From assembly GCF_000204055.1 (NCBI RefSeq), contig NW_006768766.1:3344601-3359737 (forward strand): a DNA stretch of 15,137 bases. Reading direction: 5' to 3'. Source of the DNA: Melampsora larici-populina 98AG31. Taxonomy: Eukaryota > Basidiomycota > Pucciniomycetes > Pucciniales > Melampsoraceae. Below are positions 1-9,408 of the stretch, one piece after another; within the stretch, counting starts at the first letter, position 1; each line of letters starts with the position of its first letter. Both the position numbers and the translations under genes were made by a program. Below the pieces are notes generated by a model. That model had not been told where the DNA came from and did no database searches. It saw only the letters and a list, made by a program, of their open reading frames with translations.

Positions 1-591
1 TGTGGGGGAAGATACTCGAAGTTGTTGAAGCTGAGGGTAACCATGAGGATCACTGGAGGTGACCGCTTGGGGTCCGGAGGCTGGATCAACGGAACAAATG
101 ATATGAAGAACTTGATCAGAAGATATTCAAAGCAATTCAATGATGTAGGTCATACATTCATCATGATCAGGTTGCTGCGTCTGTACGTTGTGAAGGATCT
201 CGGATATACTAGCGTCATGTGCAATTGATGAATCCGGGGGATTGAGATGTGAGTCCTCGAGCATATCTTCTGGGCTACTTGGTATAAGTTGTACGAAAAA
301 ATGATCAACTATAATATGAGAAAACGAGTTATGATGATGTTGAGACGTTTGAGAAAAAGGAAGTCTGGTGAGACAAAGTTTATAATCGAATGGATTGTGA
401 AGGTAGGATGGATGATTGTGGGTGTTATAAGTTATCACAAAGGGTGAGCGTGTTCTTTGATGAACTGATATTTGTAACTCATTCGGTAATTGCTGAGTTA
501 AACTTCGAAGTCTTGACATCGAAAGGGTAGTGTTCGTGTGATGAAAGGGTTGTTCGTGGATGGGGTGATTGAGAATGAGATTTGCTGTCAT
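1..591 (-). CDS. possible partial gene, disordered His/Ser/Pro-rich protein, unrecognised
   Basis: An ATG at 591 (context aacaATGa) opens 154 codons on the minus strand. If a GTATGA donor at 155 is spliced to a pyrimidine-preceded CCAG ending at 81 (75-bp intron 155-81), the frame continues open from 80 to the window edge, adding residues of the type SSGPQAVTSSDPHGYPQ. The product would be rich in His, Ser, Pro, Gln and Asn, with a short acidic patch (SSPEDMLEDS) near residues 105-115. It has no membrane segment, no signal peptide and no domain I recognise. The composition fits a disordered regulatory protein, but a chance open frame in biased sequence is a real alternative. The intron is inferred from splice-site fit only. 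If real, the 3' end lies outside the window. Confidence 0.28.
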
Positions 592-774
592 TGTTTAATC
601 GTTTGTTGAAGTTTGGAAATTGAGAGATTTGAGGGAATTAATTCACTATGTACAGTCCTTTGTATAAAAAATATGTAGTCAACTCTTGACCAGTGTCTCT
701 GACAAGATCGGACTTCGGTAATTACTTAATTACAAAATTCCGATTTCGTCGAAAGCTCATTGCTACCTTTGTTC

Positions 775-904
775 ACAACAGACCGAGACTCAACGCTTGT
801 TCTCGGTCTGCGCTATTTTTCCCCAAGCCTTGGGATGACTACAACCGACTGAGACTCAACACTTACACTTGTTTGCGGTATTTTCCCCAAACCCTTGGGA
901 TGAT
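775..904. repeat. two diverged tandem copies of a ~66-bp unit
   Basis: Unit 1 (775-840) and unit 2 (841-904) align from their shared start ACAAC through GAGACTCAAC (785 and 851) to TTTTCCCCAA and CTTGGGATGA. Spacing is 66 bp. The two copies differ at many positions, mostly in the middle, so the duplication is not recent. Each ends in a near-palindrome of the type CCCCAAGCCTTGGG. The function is unknown; it may be a degenerate minisatellite or subterminal repeats of a mobile element. Confidence 0.7.
779..810. repeat. perfect 10-bp inverted repeat (hairpin)
   Basis: CAGACCGAGA (779-788) and TCTCGGTCTG (801-810) are exact reverse complements around a 12-base loop. The second 66-bp unit does not preserve this stem, so it is specific to the first copy. 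Confidence 0.75.
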
Positions 905-1225
905 GATCTGGGCAAGTAATTAGTGAGAAAAAATCCCAGCAACGGTATGTGACGTCAACTCAGTTTCCATGAATGAGACGCAGAGATTATCCTTAGATCA
1001 CTGCCTCTGCTATCCCGTTGATGCGATGACTTATCTATCTCATAACATAATTGTCGACGGTCTGTTACCCTGCTTGCTTGTTCGGGCGTTGTTCGGCTAG
1101 CTTTCAGAATGTTTGCCTATCTTGATGTTTAATTTTCGCCTATTCCAATCTCATCTACTTAATTTCACTGCCGATATTTCTTTAAGTGTCTCTATTTCAA
1201 TCTTGCTCGCCTGCATGCCATAATC

Positions 1226-1397
1226 ATGCCAGCAAAGGGATCCCGCGTTCGGCCGGTGCTTCGTTCATCAACAATTAGTGATCCACCCCTGATAGAGCCT
1301 CCTAGCACCAGGTGTAAACGTAAACAAACTATTGTGGCAGAAGGTGAAAATAACAATGATATAGTAACTTCAAGAAAGAAAACAAAACTTACTGCAG
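1226..1397 (+). other. possible out-of-frame N-terminal segment of gene A
   Basis: An ATG at 1226 opens 72 codons (stop at 1442) whose first part looks protein-like: a basic start (MPAKGSRVRPVLRSS) and two lysine/arginine clusters (CKRKQ, SRKKTK) that would suit nuclear import. It is offset by one base from the frame that begins at the ATG at 1410. It could be an N-terminal exon spliced from a weak GTGGCA donor at 1334 to the CTTACTGCAG ending at 1397 (64 bp, joins in phase 0), an N-terminus lost through a one-base indel, or an upstream ORF in the leader. The sequence alone cannot decide. Confidence 0.35.
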
Positions 1398-1409
1398 GTG
1401 CGCCCAAGC

Positions 1410-4404
1410 ATGGCGACTCTAGATTTCCATGCGTTGAAAGCTGATTTAGCAAACTTGTTTTCTGAAGAAGATTGTGCGAAAGGTGCCGTTGAAGACGTCG
1501 GTATTGTTGGACCAAAAACCTCTCGGCCCCGTCTCCTGGAGCTGCTTGAAAAAAGGATCTTGAAAAGGGGAAGAAGACTCACGAGTAAAGCGCCTCAAAA
1601 AACTCCCGATCCGAATTCACCAAAAGCTCATGTTGAAGGGAAAAGTCTCATTTCCTCTCAAGATCCTCCCAATCCGGATGCACCAATACCGGTTTCTGTT
1701 GAAGGCAAAAGTCTCGATTGTTCGCCGTCCGAAGAGGCTGATACATCGGATCCTCAGGAAATAGATTATCAGATCTATAGCAACAAAGTTCTGGAGAAGA
1801 TGCTGCAAGAAGTGGGTTTGGACACGTTTGGAATGGATAAATCAAAACTGGTTGAAAATTGTAAGATCTATCACGAATTGAGTATGTCTGAAGCATTCCT
1901 CCTAGTCAATTTTCATTCCAAAAACTGAAGTTAGAATGGCAATTTGAGTCATACCCCCCGTAACTTGTGAACCAGAACATCGGGTGGCATCTACGTCAAC
2001 AGCTCAAAAGGAAAAAGCGCCTCAAAAAACTCCCGATCCGGATGCACCAATACCTTATGTCGAAGACAAAAGTCTCCCATTGTTCGACGTTTGAAGAGGC
2101 TGATACATCGGATCCTCAGGAAATAGATTATCAGATCTATAGCAACAAAGTTCTGGAGAAGATGCTGCAAGAAGTGGGTTTGAACACGTTTGGAATGGAC
2201 AAATCAAACCTAGTTGAAAATTGTAAGATCTATCACGAATTGAGTACGTCTGAAGCATTCCTCCTAGTCAATTCATTCCAAAAACTGAAGTTAGTATTGC
2301 AATTTGAGTCATACCCCCCGTAACTTGTGAACCAGAACATCGGGTGGCATCTACGTCAACAGCTCAAAAGCAATCAGATGACATGCAAAGGAGTTTCACC
2401 TTTTCGACAACATCAAAGGAAGTGCTTGAATGTAAGTCTTGCTTTTCGAACCCACGTATGCATCTTGTTCTAAGAAATTTAGCAAACATTTGTAGGGGGA
2501 TCAAGGTACGGAAGAAACGACATTACAGAGCCCTTGCAAAAATCTCTACCAAGCGTAGAACACGGAACACTTCTGTACCCTCGACCCCGACCAACGGACT
2601 TGTCAAAATCCCATTCAATGCATTCAAAGTCAATAAAGGGGAAAGAGAAGGAGTGCAGAGAGTCTGACAGCGACTTTATTCCTGAAGATGAAGATTTGTT
2701 CAATGATCAAGATCTTGAGTTCGAGCAAACTGAAAATCACAGATCAAAAGGCAAGCAATCTGGTATGGTGTCCGATGACGAGGCACTTCCCAAAGGTGCG
2801 TTCAAATATTCTATTACATTTTCCCGGCATTATTGAATTCTGAAGATGACGAGTTGTTCAATCATCAAGACTTTGAGTTCGAGCGGACTGAAAATCACAG
2901 ATCCGAAGGTATGCAATCTGGAATGGCTTTGGAGAACGAGGTACTTCCCGAAGGTATGTTCACATATTCTATTACATTTTCCCTGCATCCCTGCATTACT
3001 GACTTATACTACATTTCAGAATCCGTGATGTCTAACAAAGAGCTCACAAAGTTATGGAAAGAAACCAAATTGTTGCTGATCAAGGCAAACAAACGGATTG
3101 AACGGCTTGAAAGTGAACTTAAGAGTATGTCAGAGGCTGTAAGGTCATCTGTCGGCAATCGCAATTCAGGCAATATCAACGGTCACGCACGCGGGGGACG
3201 CACAGCCGTAAGTTTTCATTATTTCTATCTGCACCTTTTGGGGTTGAATCAACTTCCTCCTGCGCATACTAGGCACAAATCCGTTTCCATCTTGAAATGA
3301 TGTTCGGCCTGAAGTCGGAATCTGAGCCACTCCCACGCCCAGCGACCGTCGAAGAGCAGGAACCATGGAATTGCGAAATAGATTTAGACAGCATTGATAT
3401 TGACCCAGCACAGCCATCCGAATCTCAGGACCATGGTCCTGGAGTAGACCCTTGTTTCCCGTATCCAAACGGACCTGGACATCGAGAAGCCTCGCCCCAA
3501 CAACTATCCGTCACGTGGGAACTGATGAAGGCAGCGGGAGTAGAATCTTTTCGCCCAGACTTGGGAGACTCACCAGGTTCAAGACAAAATAGACTTTTGT
3601 GGGATCTTTCGCAGAGGATTTTTTTTAGACTTGTTCAGTTGGGAGTGTACACTGGGATTTCTCTGGACAAGGACAACATTCCGTACATAAAAAAGTGTTT
3701 CTCGTCCCACATACAGACCCTGATGAAAAGGTGTGATATTTAGATCTCTGCGTGATATAAGGAAACACTATACACTGACACATAAACACACATTGATTGT
3801 TCTTCAGATACCGTCAGCAGACATGGGACAAGGAGCAAAAGTTATGTGTAGCTAGAAATGTCAGACGTGCTACACGATTATGCCGTGTAAGTATGATCTC
3901 ACTCAAAGTTTTAGATTGCGCAAGTTGTGTTAATGCCATCGAACCTTGACCTTGCAGTTAAGAGCAATGCGGTCCAAGATAGCTCTTGAAGAAAAAACGC
4001 TCTGGCCACTTCTATCAGTCATCAAGGTAACCTGTAGCGATGATGAAACTGATACCGAAGAGGCGCAGAATCTCACTCCCGGCAAAGGTTTGATATGTGC
4101 TTGTAAGCTCTCTTGGCGTAGCAAGGCACTTGAAAGTCTCCTGGTTCGCTTGGAGGCGCGAAAGGGAACACTGGATCAGAGTGTTCCTAAGAACTCGAAT
4201 TCTCCGCAGCGTGGACGACCATCTCGCCCCCGTATCCGGCGCAATGATGCATCAGAGAGTCTTATTGAAGCACCCGAAGGACTACCAAGAGACTGTTATT
4301 CACAAGAATTTCTCGAACAGCTTGGCTCTAAAGGTCAAGCGATGTTAGGAATCCAACCTGAGATTGGTCTGACTGAAATCATGATAGCTTTAGATTCCAT
4401 TTGA
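1410..4404 (+). CDS. gene A: eight-exon, transposon-associated protein with SAP-like segment and conserved C-terminal domain
   Basis: Exons that join in one frame: 1410-1881, 2336-2431, 2496-2795, 2846-2953, 3020-3207, 3273-3730, 3808-3886, 3958-4404 (715 aa). Most introns are 50-77 bp with good donors (GTATGT, GTAAGT); the 454-bp first intron spans a duplicated, broken exon. Residues about 122-157 resemble a SAP motif (LEKMLQEVGL, then FGMDKSKLVE). The middle is acidic and disordered. Residues about 330-362 form a Leu/Lys/Glu coiled coil. The last ~150 residues carry RATRLCR, WPLL, SDDETDTE (594-601), SWRS and GLPRDCY, a pattern I remember from uncharacterised basidiomycete proteins next to Tnp2/Plavaka transposases. 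An accessory DNA-binding role, as for TnpA of CACTA elements, is inference. It is convergent with gene B. The start at 1410 is uncertain. Confidence 0.72.
1590..2370 (+). repeat. young tandem duplication of an exon-intron segment in gene A
   Basis: Unit 1 (1590-2010) and unit 2 (2017-2370) both run from GCGCCTCAAAAAACTCCCGA to ATCTACGTCAACAGCTCAAAAG. Unit 2 lacks about 60 bases near its start. From 1731/2093 to the end I count about seven substitutions and one 2-base indel over 280 bases (roughly 97% identity). Each unit contains the SAP-like exon, its donor (GTATGT at 1882; GTACGT at 2244) and the acceptor AACCAG (ending 1975 and 2335). Unit 2 is one base longer between AGTCTC and GAAGAGG, which puts a TGA in the spliced frame. 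Confidence 0.9.
2681..2988 (+). repeat. older tandem duplication of an acidic exon and intron start in gene A
   Basis: Unit 1 (2681-2830) and unit 2 (2839-2988) align without gaps at an offset of 158 bases. By hand count there are about 24 differences in 150 (about 84%). Both encode an acidic peptide (ED.LFN.QD.EFE.TENHRS.G) and end with the first ~35 bases of an intron (donor GTGCGT at 2796, GTATGT at 2954). The AG of the intron between them (2796-2845) lies inside the second unit, at TTCTGAAG. Confidence 0.85.
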
Positions 4405-4509
4405 AACAGGGTTATATCTTTCTCTTTGTATTTTCGCTTTTCCTTGATCCCAAAGCTCAATATCTGTAATTACACAATATCCTTTGCTACAATGATCTAC
4501 CTAAAAAAT

Positions 4510-7500
4510 CTATCTGGCCATAGAAACTAAACCTACAGTAGCCATATTTACTTTTGAGTTAATTTCCGCAGGCCTAAACATTACCCATGAACAATGCGCA
4601 ACAACTTCATCTAATCTCACAATACAGTCCTCTGTTGGTCCCCATGCGCGTAAACAACTTTGGGTGTGAAATCCTTTTGCGTGACGAAAAGGATCGAATC
4701 TTTCTAGAGAAGCAGGAATCCTAGGAAACCTTTGAACATGAATCCAGGTATCAAAAATGTTTTCTGACCGTGTCGGAGACCGCCGATGTATAAAGATTGA
4801 AAATATACGCCCATAATCCAGAGCCCCAGTTGAGCCCATCTTGAACTGAATGAAACTGTCATTCTGACTGCTGCTAAAGGTTGAATATGAAATAGAATTG
4901 TGCATAATCCTATTATAGAAAAATGCGTTGGGATGAAGTGGTTCATATGCCAGTGCATCATCCTCTGAAAGTACACACAACTTGTCTGGAACCATCCATT
5001 GACATTGATCATCTTCACTATTTAAGCGTTCCTCCAACATTTCAAGTATATCAGCTCTGATGGGTTGCATATTTGAGTTTGAAAGGCGCTTTGGAGTAGG
5101 TTCCATAGTCTCATACAAGGACCGTAATCGAGGAAGATAGGGCTTGAGTGCATCCGGAACTTTTTCGTTTTCCAGAAGGGCAGCAAGATTCCCAGCTCGC
5201 GAGAAATGCTTGAGGAATGTTATTGGTAGCTCACCTAATGACATAAGAACCCATGTAATTAGCTCATTATAACTCCTCTTCAGCACGAAAAACTCACTGA
5301 TATGATTGTTGTGGCAGCCTTTCAAAATGCTCCCCATCAATCTTTCAAAAAAGAAAGACCACCAAGTGCGCACAGGGCCAAACTCTTCAAGTAATTCAGT
5401 CATATGGAGAGCCATGTGATGGTTTGGAGCCAAACCACAATGCTGAAATAATTCAACGGATCCCTCAAGGTATTTTTGAATATGATGTTCATAGCTTTTG
5501 ATGTGCTTTGATGTCATCTCGCGTTTAAGAGCAACATTGACAAGCGACACTAGGTGTAGAAAGTTCTGGAGGAGAGACATCTTAACATTTCCTTGATCCG
5601 CCCACATTGGTATAAGTATGAGTGGCAATTGGATTGCAAAAAGATTTCTCCATTCGTCTGCCTTAAGCTTTCCAAACGACGCTTTTCCAAGCACGGGAAG
5701 AGCACGCTTGATCCACGTAGGTATATGGATATGCTGAAGCCGACGATTGATCTTTGCAAGCATTGTAGAGTCAAAAATTATTTCTTCAAAAGGAGGAGCA
5801 TCCCATTTCCCGTTCCATCCAGAATCGTCCAGAGGGTCAAAATCTTCATCACTGGGAGATGTACTTTCACCAAACGAAGTTTCACCAATGTTACAGCCAT
5901 CTTCATCCTGATTGTTGTGTTCAGTTTCAGCGCCTTTGTTTTCTTGTACTGGAATTCTTTCTTGAAGCTTCTGTGCTTCAGCGTGTTCATTGAAAAGATC
6001 ACGAAGCTCCACATTTGTTATAGGCTCCAGTCCTTCGTTGGTGTTGTCCTCGTCTTTCATGGCCCAAAATCTTCGAACATGCCATGCCAGAAGACCAAGC
6101 AAAAGGTTATGCATAGAATCAACTACATGATAATCTACAATGTTCCAATATTCAAGTTCGACTAATACTGAGTAACGTACACCGTGGGTCTTGAAGATGT
6201 TTTGCCGTTCCTTCACAGTCTTTGCATCACGAGCCTGAAATGCCCACACTTTGTGCTGAGCACATGTACGTACTGACCATTCGGTTTTGTCTAGATTGTT
6301 GATTTCTTTCTTAGTGATGAGACATTTCGAGCAAAAGAATGTGGCTGTCGCACTCGGAAATCCCAGTGAGCGTCTGAGAGCTGGTATATCGGCTATGAAT
6401 GGAAGCAGTGCAGCACGAACAAGACGCCCTGATTTGTACATATGAGTTCGCGAAAGTAAGAGGCCGGGGTTCCATAGTGATTGAAGCTCATTCACAACTG
6501 GGCGTAGAATCCAGTTCATTTGCTCTAAAGAGGGTTCCGAAGGTCCGGGTGCAATACCAACTACAAAGACATTTTCAGGTCGGTGGCGAATCTCTACAGG
6601 AAGTGTCAGACAAACCATTACAATAAATGTTATAGATGCGTGATGTCCACTGGTTTTATTTCCATAAGGATTGATTGCATCAACAAACATCCCAAATGTC
6701 AAATGCCCACTTGTTGCAGTGAATTGCTTTCCATCCGGACCTTTGAAGTTCTTCCAAATTTTTGATTCGTGGATGTCACTTATGGGCTTATTCTGATTAA
6801 ATGGCTTGGTAGACTCAACCAACGACTTGTCTAGTAATGACTCGATTTCAGGACGAGAGAGTAGACGCGCAATCCATTCTGAAAGACTTTGGAATGCATA
6901 TTTTCGTACAGGAACTGTTTTCCCTCGTGATATTTTTGTTAGTAGCTGACCGCAAGTTTTTTGTGAAAATTTGGAAATGTCCGGTAGGTATTCTTGAGCT
7001 GGAGAAGTGGTCTGAGTATCAGTGTTCGACTGCTCTGGTGGTCCCCCAGGAATTTGAGAAACTTGATGGGTACAATTTCTCGGTGTACGTTCTAGGGGGT
7101 ATAGCGCGAAACATTGCTGACAACAATTCATCTCGATTAAATGAGGATCAATCCTCAACCAGGAGATTACTGTTGTGATTGTTTTGGGGATCCGGTGCAA
7201 ATTTGATATATCTGACGACCTAAGGACTGTAGGCGTTCGAAGAGGATTAATACCGTATGTCAAAGCTAGTTCAATTGTAATCTTTAAGGAGTCCAAGATC
7301 CACGACGCTGTAGCCATCGAGAGGTTCCCAAAAATGCTCAAAAGCGCTACCATGAGGACAACTTGGAGCAGCAGCGGATTGATGTTTTCTAGTGTGAATG
7401 CATGGAAGCGCTCTATTTGACAAGTTTGCATACATACTGACAGTTAGTTGTTGTTAAAAGCTGCAAGAGATGTTGTAAGAGAAGAATCTCACCACAATCG

Positions 7501-7958
7501 TATACTTTCATGGTTCCCTCATCTCGAGCTTTTGCAGCAGACATACAGACTTTAGAGGAGACCGGAAGAGGATCAAGGGAAGAGTCTGATGTAGGTTGAT
7601 TGGTGAACGTTCCAATCGGCGGGTCGTGTATCGGAGGACTTTCATGATATGAGGAGCGTGAGCCTCTCTCTTGATCGGATTGACGATTCAAGTTTAAGTG
7701 GGCAAGATGTTCTGTAGCTTGATTGATATCAGTCGCAGGCGATTCAGACGTATCCCCGGTTTGTTGAGCAAGCGATCTAGATATCGCTTTCTCTCTTCGT
7801 TCTGCCAACTGATGATGTTCGAATGTTTCAGGTACGACCTCGACACCAAATTGAGTCACTCCATGTGCATCTTCATATTTCTGGAGATAACAGTTATAGA
7901 TTCGGCAGCGACAAACAACTCGGTGTGGATCTTTGCTTCTGTTTGTTTTCGGAGGCAT
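4510..7958 (-). CDS. gene B: Tnp2 (EnSpm/CACTA, Plavaka-like) transposase, apparently intact
   Basis: Exon 1 is 7958-7493 and exon 2 is 7436-4510. The 56-bp intron has donor GTGAGA and ends CTAACTGTCAG; joined, they give 1130 aa. Exon 1 encodes a short Cys cluster (VVCRCRIYNC, residues 14-23) and a Ser/Pro/Gln-rich linker. In exon 2, counted from its own first Met, Cys pairs follow at about 103-120 (CCQQC...C) and 367-393 (CSKC...C..H). The RNase H-like core motifs are the first Asp in FVDAINPYG (D251), the second in VVDSMHNLLLGL (D438), a candidate catalytic Glu in KADEWRNL (E593), then HHMALHM and FGPVRTWWSFFFER (about 671-697). An acidic insert (480-545) lies between the second and third motifs. 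The family cuts and pastes DNA in the nucleus. No stop or frameshift is seen, so activity is possible. Assignment to Tnp2 is firm; the Plavaka subfamily is less certain. Confidence 0.9.
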
Positions 7959-8458
7959 GTCACAAGACGATAAGATTCAAAATCAAGACAATAGAATTTA
8001 AAACCAAGTCGAGTACACGGATAGGCGATAGATAATTTTGAATGGGGAGAGATACAACAATTTGTTGGAAAGGTTCAAGATGAAGCACTGGCATGGATAT
8101 GATAAAGTGAAACAAGTGTACTCGCCGGAGAATCTACTGTACAACAATAACGTTTAGAATAGGAAATAGAGACTGTTTCAAGAGCAGATAGTCAAACATG
8201 TTGTGAGAGCATAATTCCGAACAAGTACTAATCTTCCTAACCATGAGATACCAGTCGACTCCGTATTTATGACATGATGAGTTTAATGTTGTTGGATTAA
8301 GGCAGTGGTGAGAAGAGAAAGACTTCAAATCTCAATCGACAAACGGGCCGCTACAGTAAATAGTCAGATCATGTGAGCAGAATTCGTAAAAGACAAAAGT
8401 GAAAGAAAATCGAATTGAATTCAAACAAACCTCAGATATGTAGATAGATCCCGTTCAA
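7959..8458. other. intergenic region between transposase start and gene C stop
   Basis: This holds the promoter of gene B and the 3' region of gene C, both on the minus strand. The only frames here are short and AT-rich and I do not support them. I compared the reverse complement of this stretch with 600-1225 for transposon ends. The best match is an 11-base pyrimidine run (GTCTCTATTTC), which is weak and probably reflects promoter composition. Confidence 0.5.
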
Positions 8459-9310
8459 TCAAGGGGTTTTACGCAGGAGCGAGTAGTGAAACCCACGAAC
8501 CACCATGCCTGGCTCTACTGGCTCATCTAACACAAACTTGATGTACAGATTGACGAGGACTGTGTGTGACATTGGTGTGGAATGAATGAACACGTGCGGA
8601 GCATGTTCCTGCAAGCTCATTCGGAGCTCTTCCATCAAGAGTTCCTTGACATTATCACGATGTACAACATTGGGTGGTCGAACGAATTCTGAATCGCCAG
8701 GTATCTTCAAATCCTTGTCGACATGCTCTCGGTACAGATAAAGTAAGCTTCCGATGTCAGAATTCTTAGGTATCGTAGTCACAGGTCGGGAATCTAGGAC
8801 CGCAGTGACAAGCTGGTCTTTCCTGACTCGTCGGCTGAGTGGATTGAAATCCTTGCGAACTTTTTGCTCAGTGTCCATTGGAGTAGGTGGCACGGGTAGC
8901 ACATGAGGCTTTAGAATTGGGTAGACCTCGTCCTTGAAGGCTTTGTACAACAGGGATTTCTTGTGGTTCGGGCGGGACTTGGTCGCAGGATTGAAGTATA
9001 AAATGATTCGGTAGTATTCGTAACACTTGATAGACTCCCACTTGCTTTCGAAGTCGTGTTGAAGAAATACACGCATATCACTATTGGTCATCATCGATTG
9101 AATCTTGTACCAATTTTCGTTGGAGGTTTCGTTCGAAGGATTGTGAAACGGATTGAATGGGAATTGACCAGGGGGTGGCGCTTTTCCTGGTGTTGGCGGC
9201 AGTTGAGTCGAGCTATTCAATTGCTCAGCGGATGCCTTGTTAGAACCAGATTGATCCATAGGGGAACCACCGTGAGCGGAACTTCCCGCTTTTTTTTTCT
9301 TCGCTGGCAT
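8459..9310 (-). CDS. gene C: 283-aa unrecognised protein with basic N-terminus
   Basis: A single open exon from ATG at 9310 to TGA at 8459. Residues 1-7 (MPAKKKK) could be a nuclear localisation signal. Residues 8-65 are disordered (Ser, Gly, Pro, Asn). From about 66 the protein looks folded, with aromatic-rich stretches (WESIKCYEYYRIILYFNP near 91-108; KPHVLPVPPTP near 133-143) and mixed helix/strand content through VLVNLYIKFVLDEPVEPGMVVRGFHYS near the C-terminus. There is no signal peptide or transmembrane helix. I do not recognise the domain; it reads like a rust-restricted gene family. A likely 5'UTR intron just upstream supports the start. A GTAAAA close to the stop could be a donor to a further exon, but no good acceptor is obvious. 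It is divergent from gene D. Confidence 0.7.
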   Translation of the reverse strand: MPAKKKKAGSSAHGGSPMDQSGSNKASAEQLNSSTQLPPTPGKAPPPGQFPFNPFHNPSNETSNENWYKIQSMMTNSDMRVFLQHDFESKWESIKCYEYYRIILYFNPATKSRPNHKKSLLYKAFKDEVYPILKPHVLPVPPTPMDTEQKVRKDFNPLSRRVRKDQLVTAVLDSRPVTTIPKNSDIGSLLYLYREHVDKDLKIPGDSEFVRPPNVVHRDNVKELLMEELRMSLQEHAPHVFIHSTPMSHTVLVNLYIKFVLDEPVEPGMVVRGFHYSLLRKTP

Positions 9311-9319
9311 ATTGTCGAT

Positions 9320-9408
9320 CTGTTGGAGTTATAAAGTTCATTGATGCGTCACCAAAACCCATAAGGTACCTCCACAAGATCATTGAGATGGAGTGAAGCT
9401 GGACTTAC
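9320..9408 (-). other. probable 5'UTR intron of gene C
   Basis: On the minus strand, CAC|GTAAGT (donor at 9408) and ACTCCAACAG (acceptor ending at 9320) delimit 89 bases that end nine bases before the ATG at 9310. The donor is near-consensus. No coding frame is interrupted, so this rests on splice-site quality only. Confidence 0.5.

Larger units (their letters stand above)
592..1225. other. gene-poor stretch upstream of gene A
   Basis: No convincing coding frame is present. It holds the 66-bp repeat pair at 775-904 and the hairpin at 779-810, listed separately. The last 90 bases (about 1130-1210) are pyrimidine-rich on the plus strand (runs such as ttaattttcgcc and tgtctctatttcaatc), which fits a fungal promoter/5'UTR for gene A. 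I see no clear TATA box. I looked here for the left terminal inverted repeat of a transposon and found none that matches 7959-8458. Confidence 0.5.

Noticed and set aside
645..656. CACTATGTACAG as a CACTA-type element terminus
   Set aside because: No matching inverted copy (CTGTACATAGTG) is seen to the right of the transposase; a single CACTA occurrence is expected by chance.
1617..2258. Minus-strand frames repeated at 1648-1896 and 2055-2258
   Set aside because: They are antisense copies of the duplicated SAP-like exon of gene A; repetition reflects the tandem duplication.
3166..3468. 100-codon minus-strand frame
   Set aside because: It is antisense to two gene A exons that join perfectly in frame across a GTAAGT intron.
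5593..6165. 190-codon plus-strand frame
   Set aside because: It lies wholly antisense to the catalytic region of the transposase, whose motifs are clear; it has biased, Phe/Lys-rich composition and no motif of its own.
8134..8328. 64-codon minus-strand frame between genes B and C
   Set aside because: It is short, without motif or splice partners, in AT-rich intergenic DNA.
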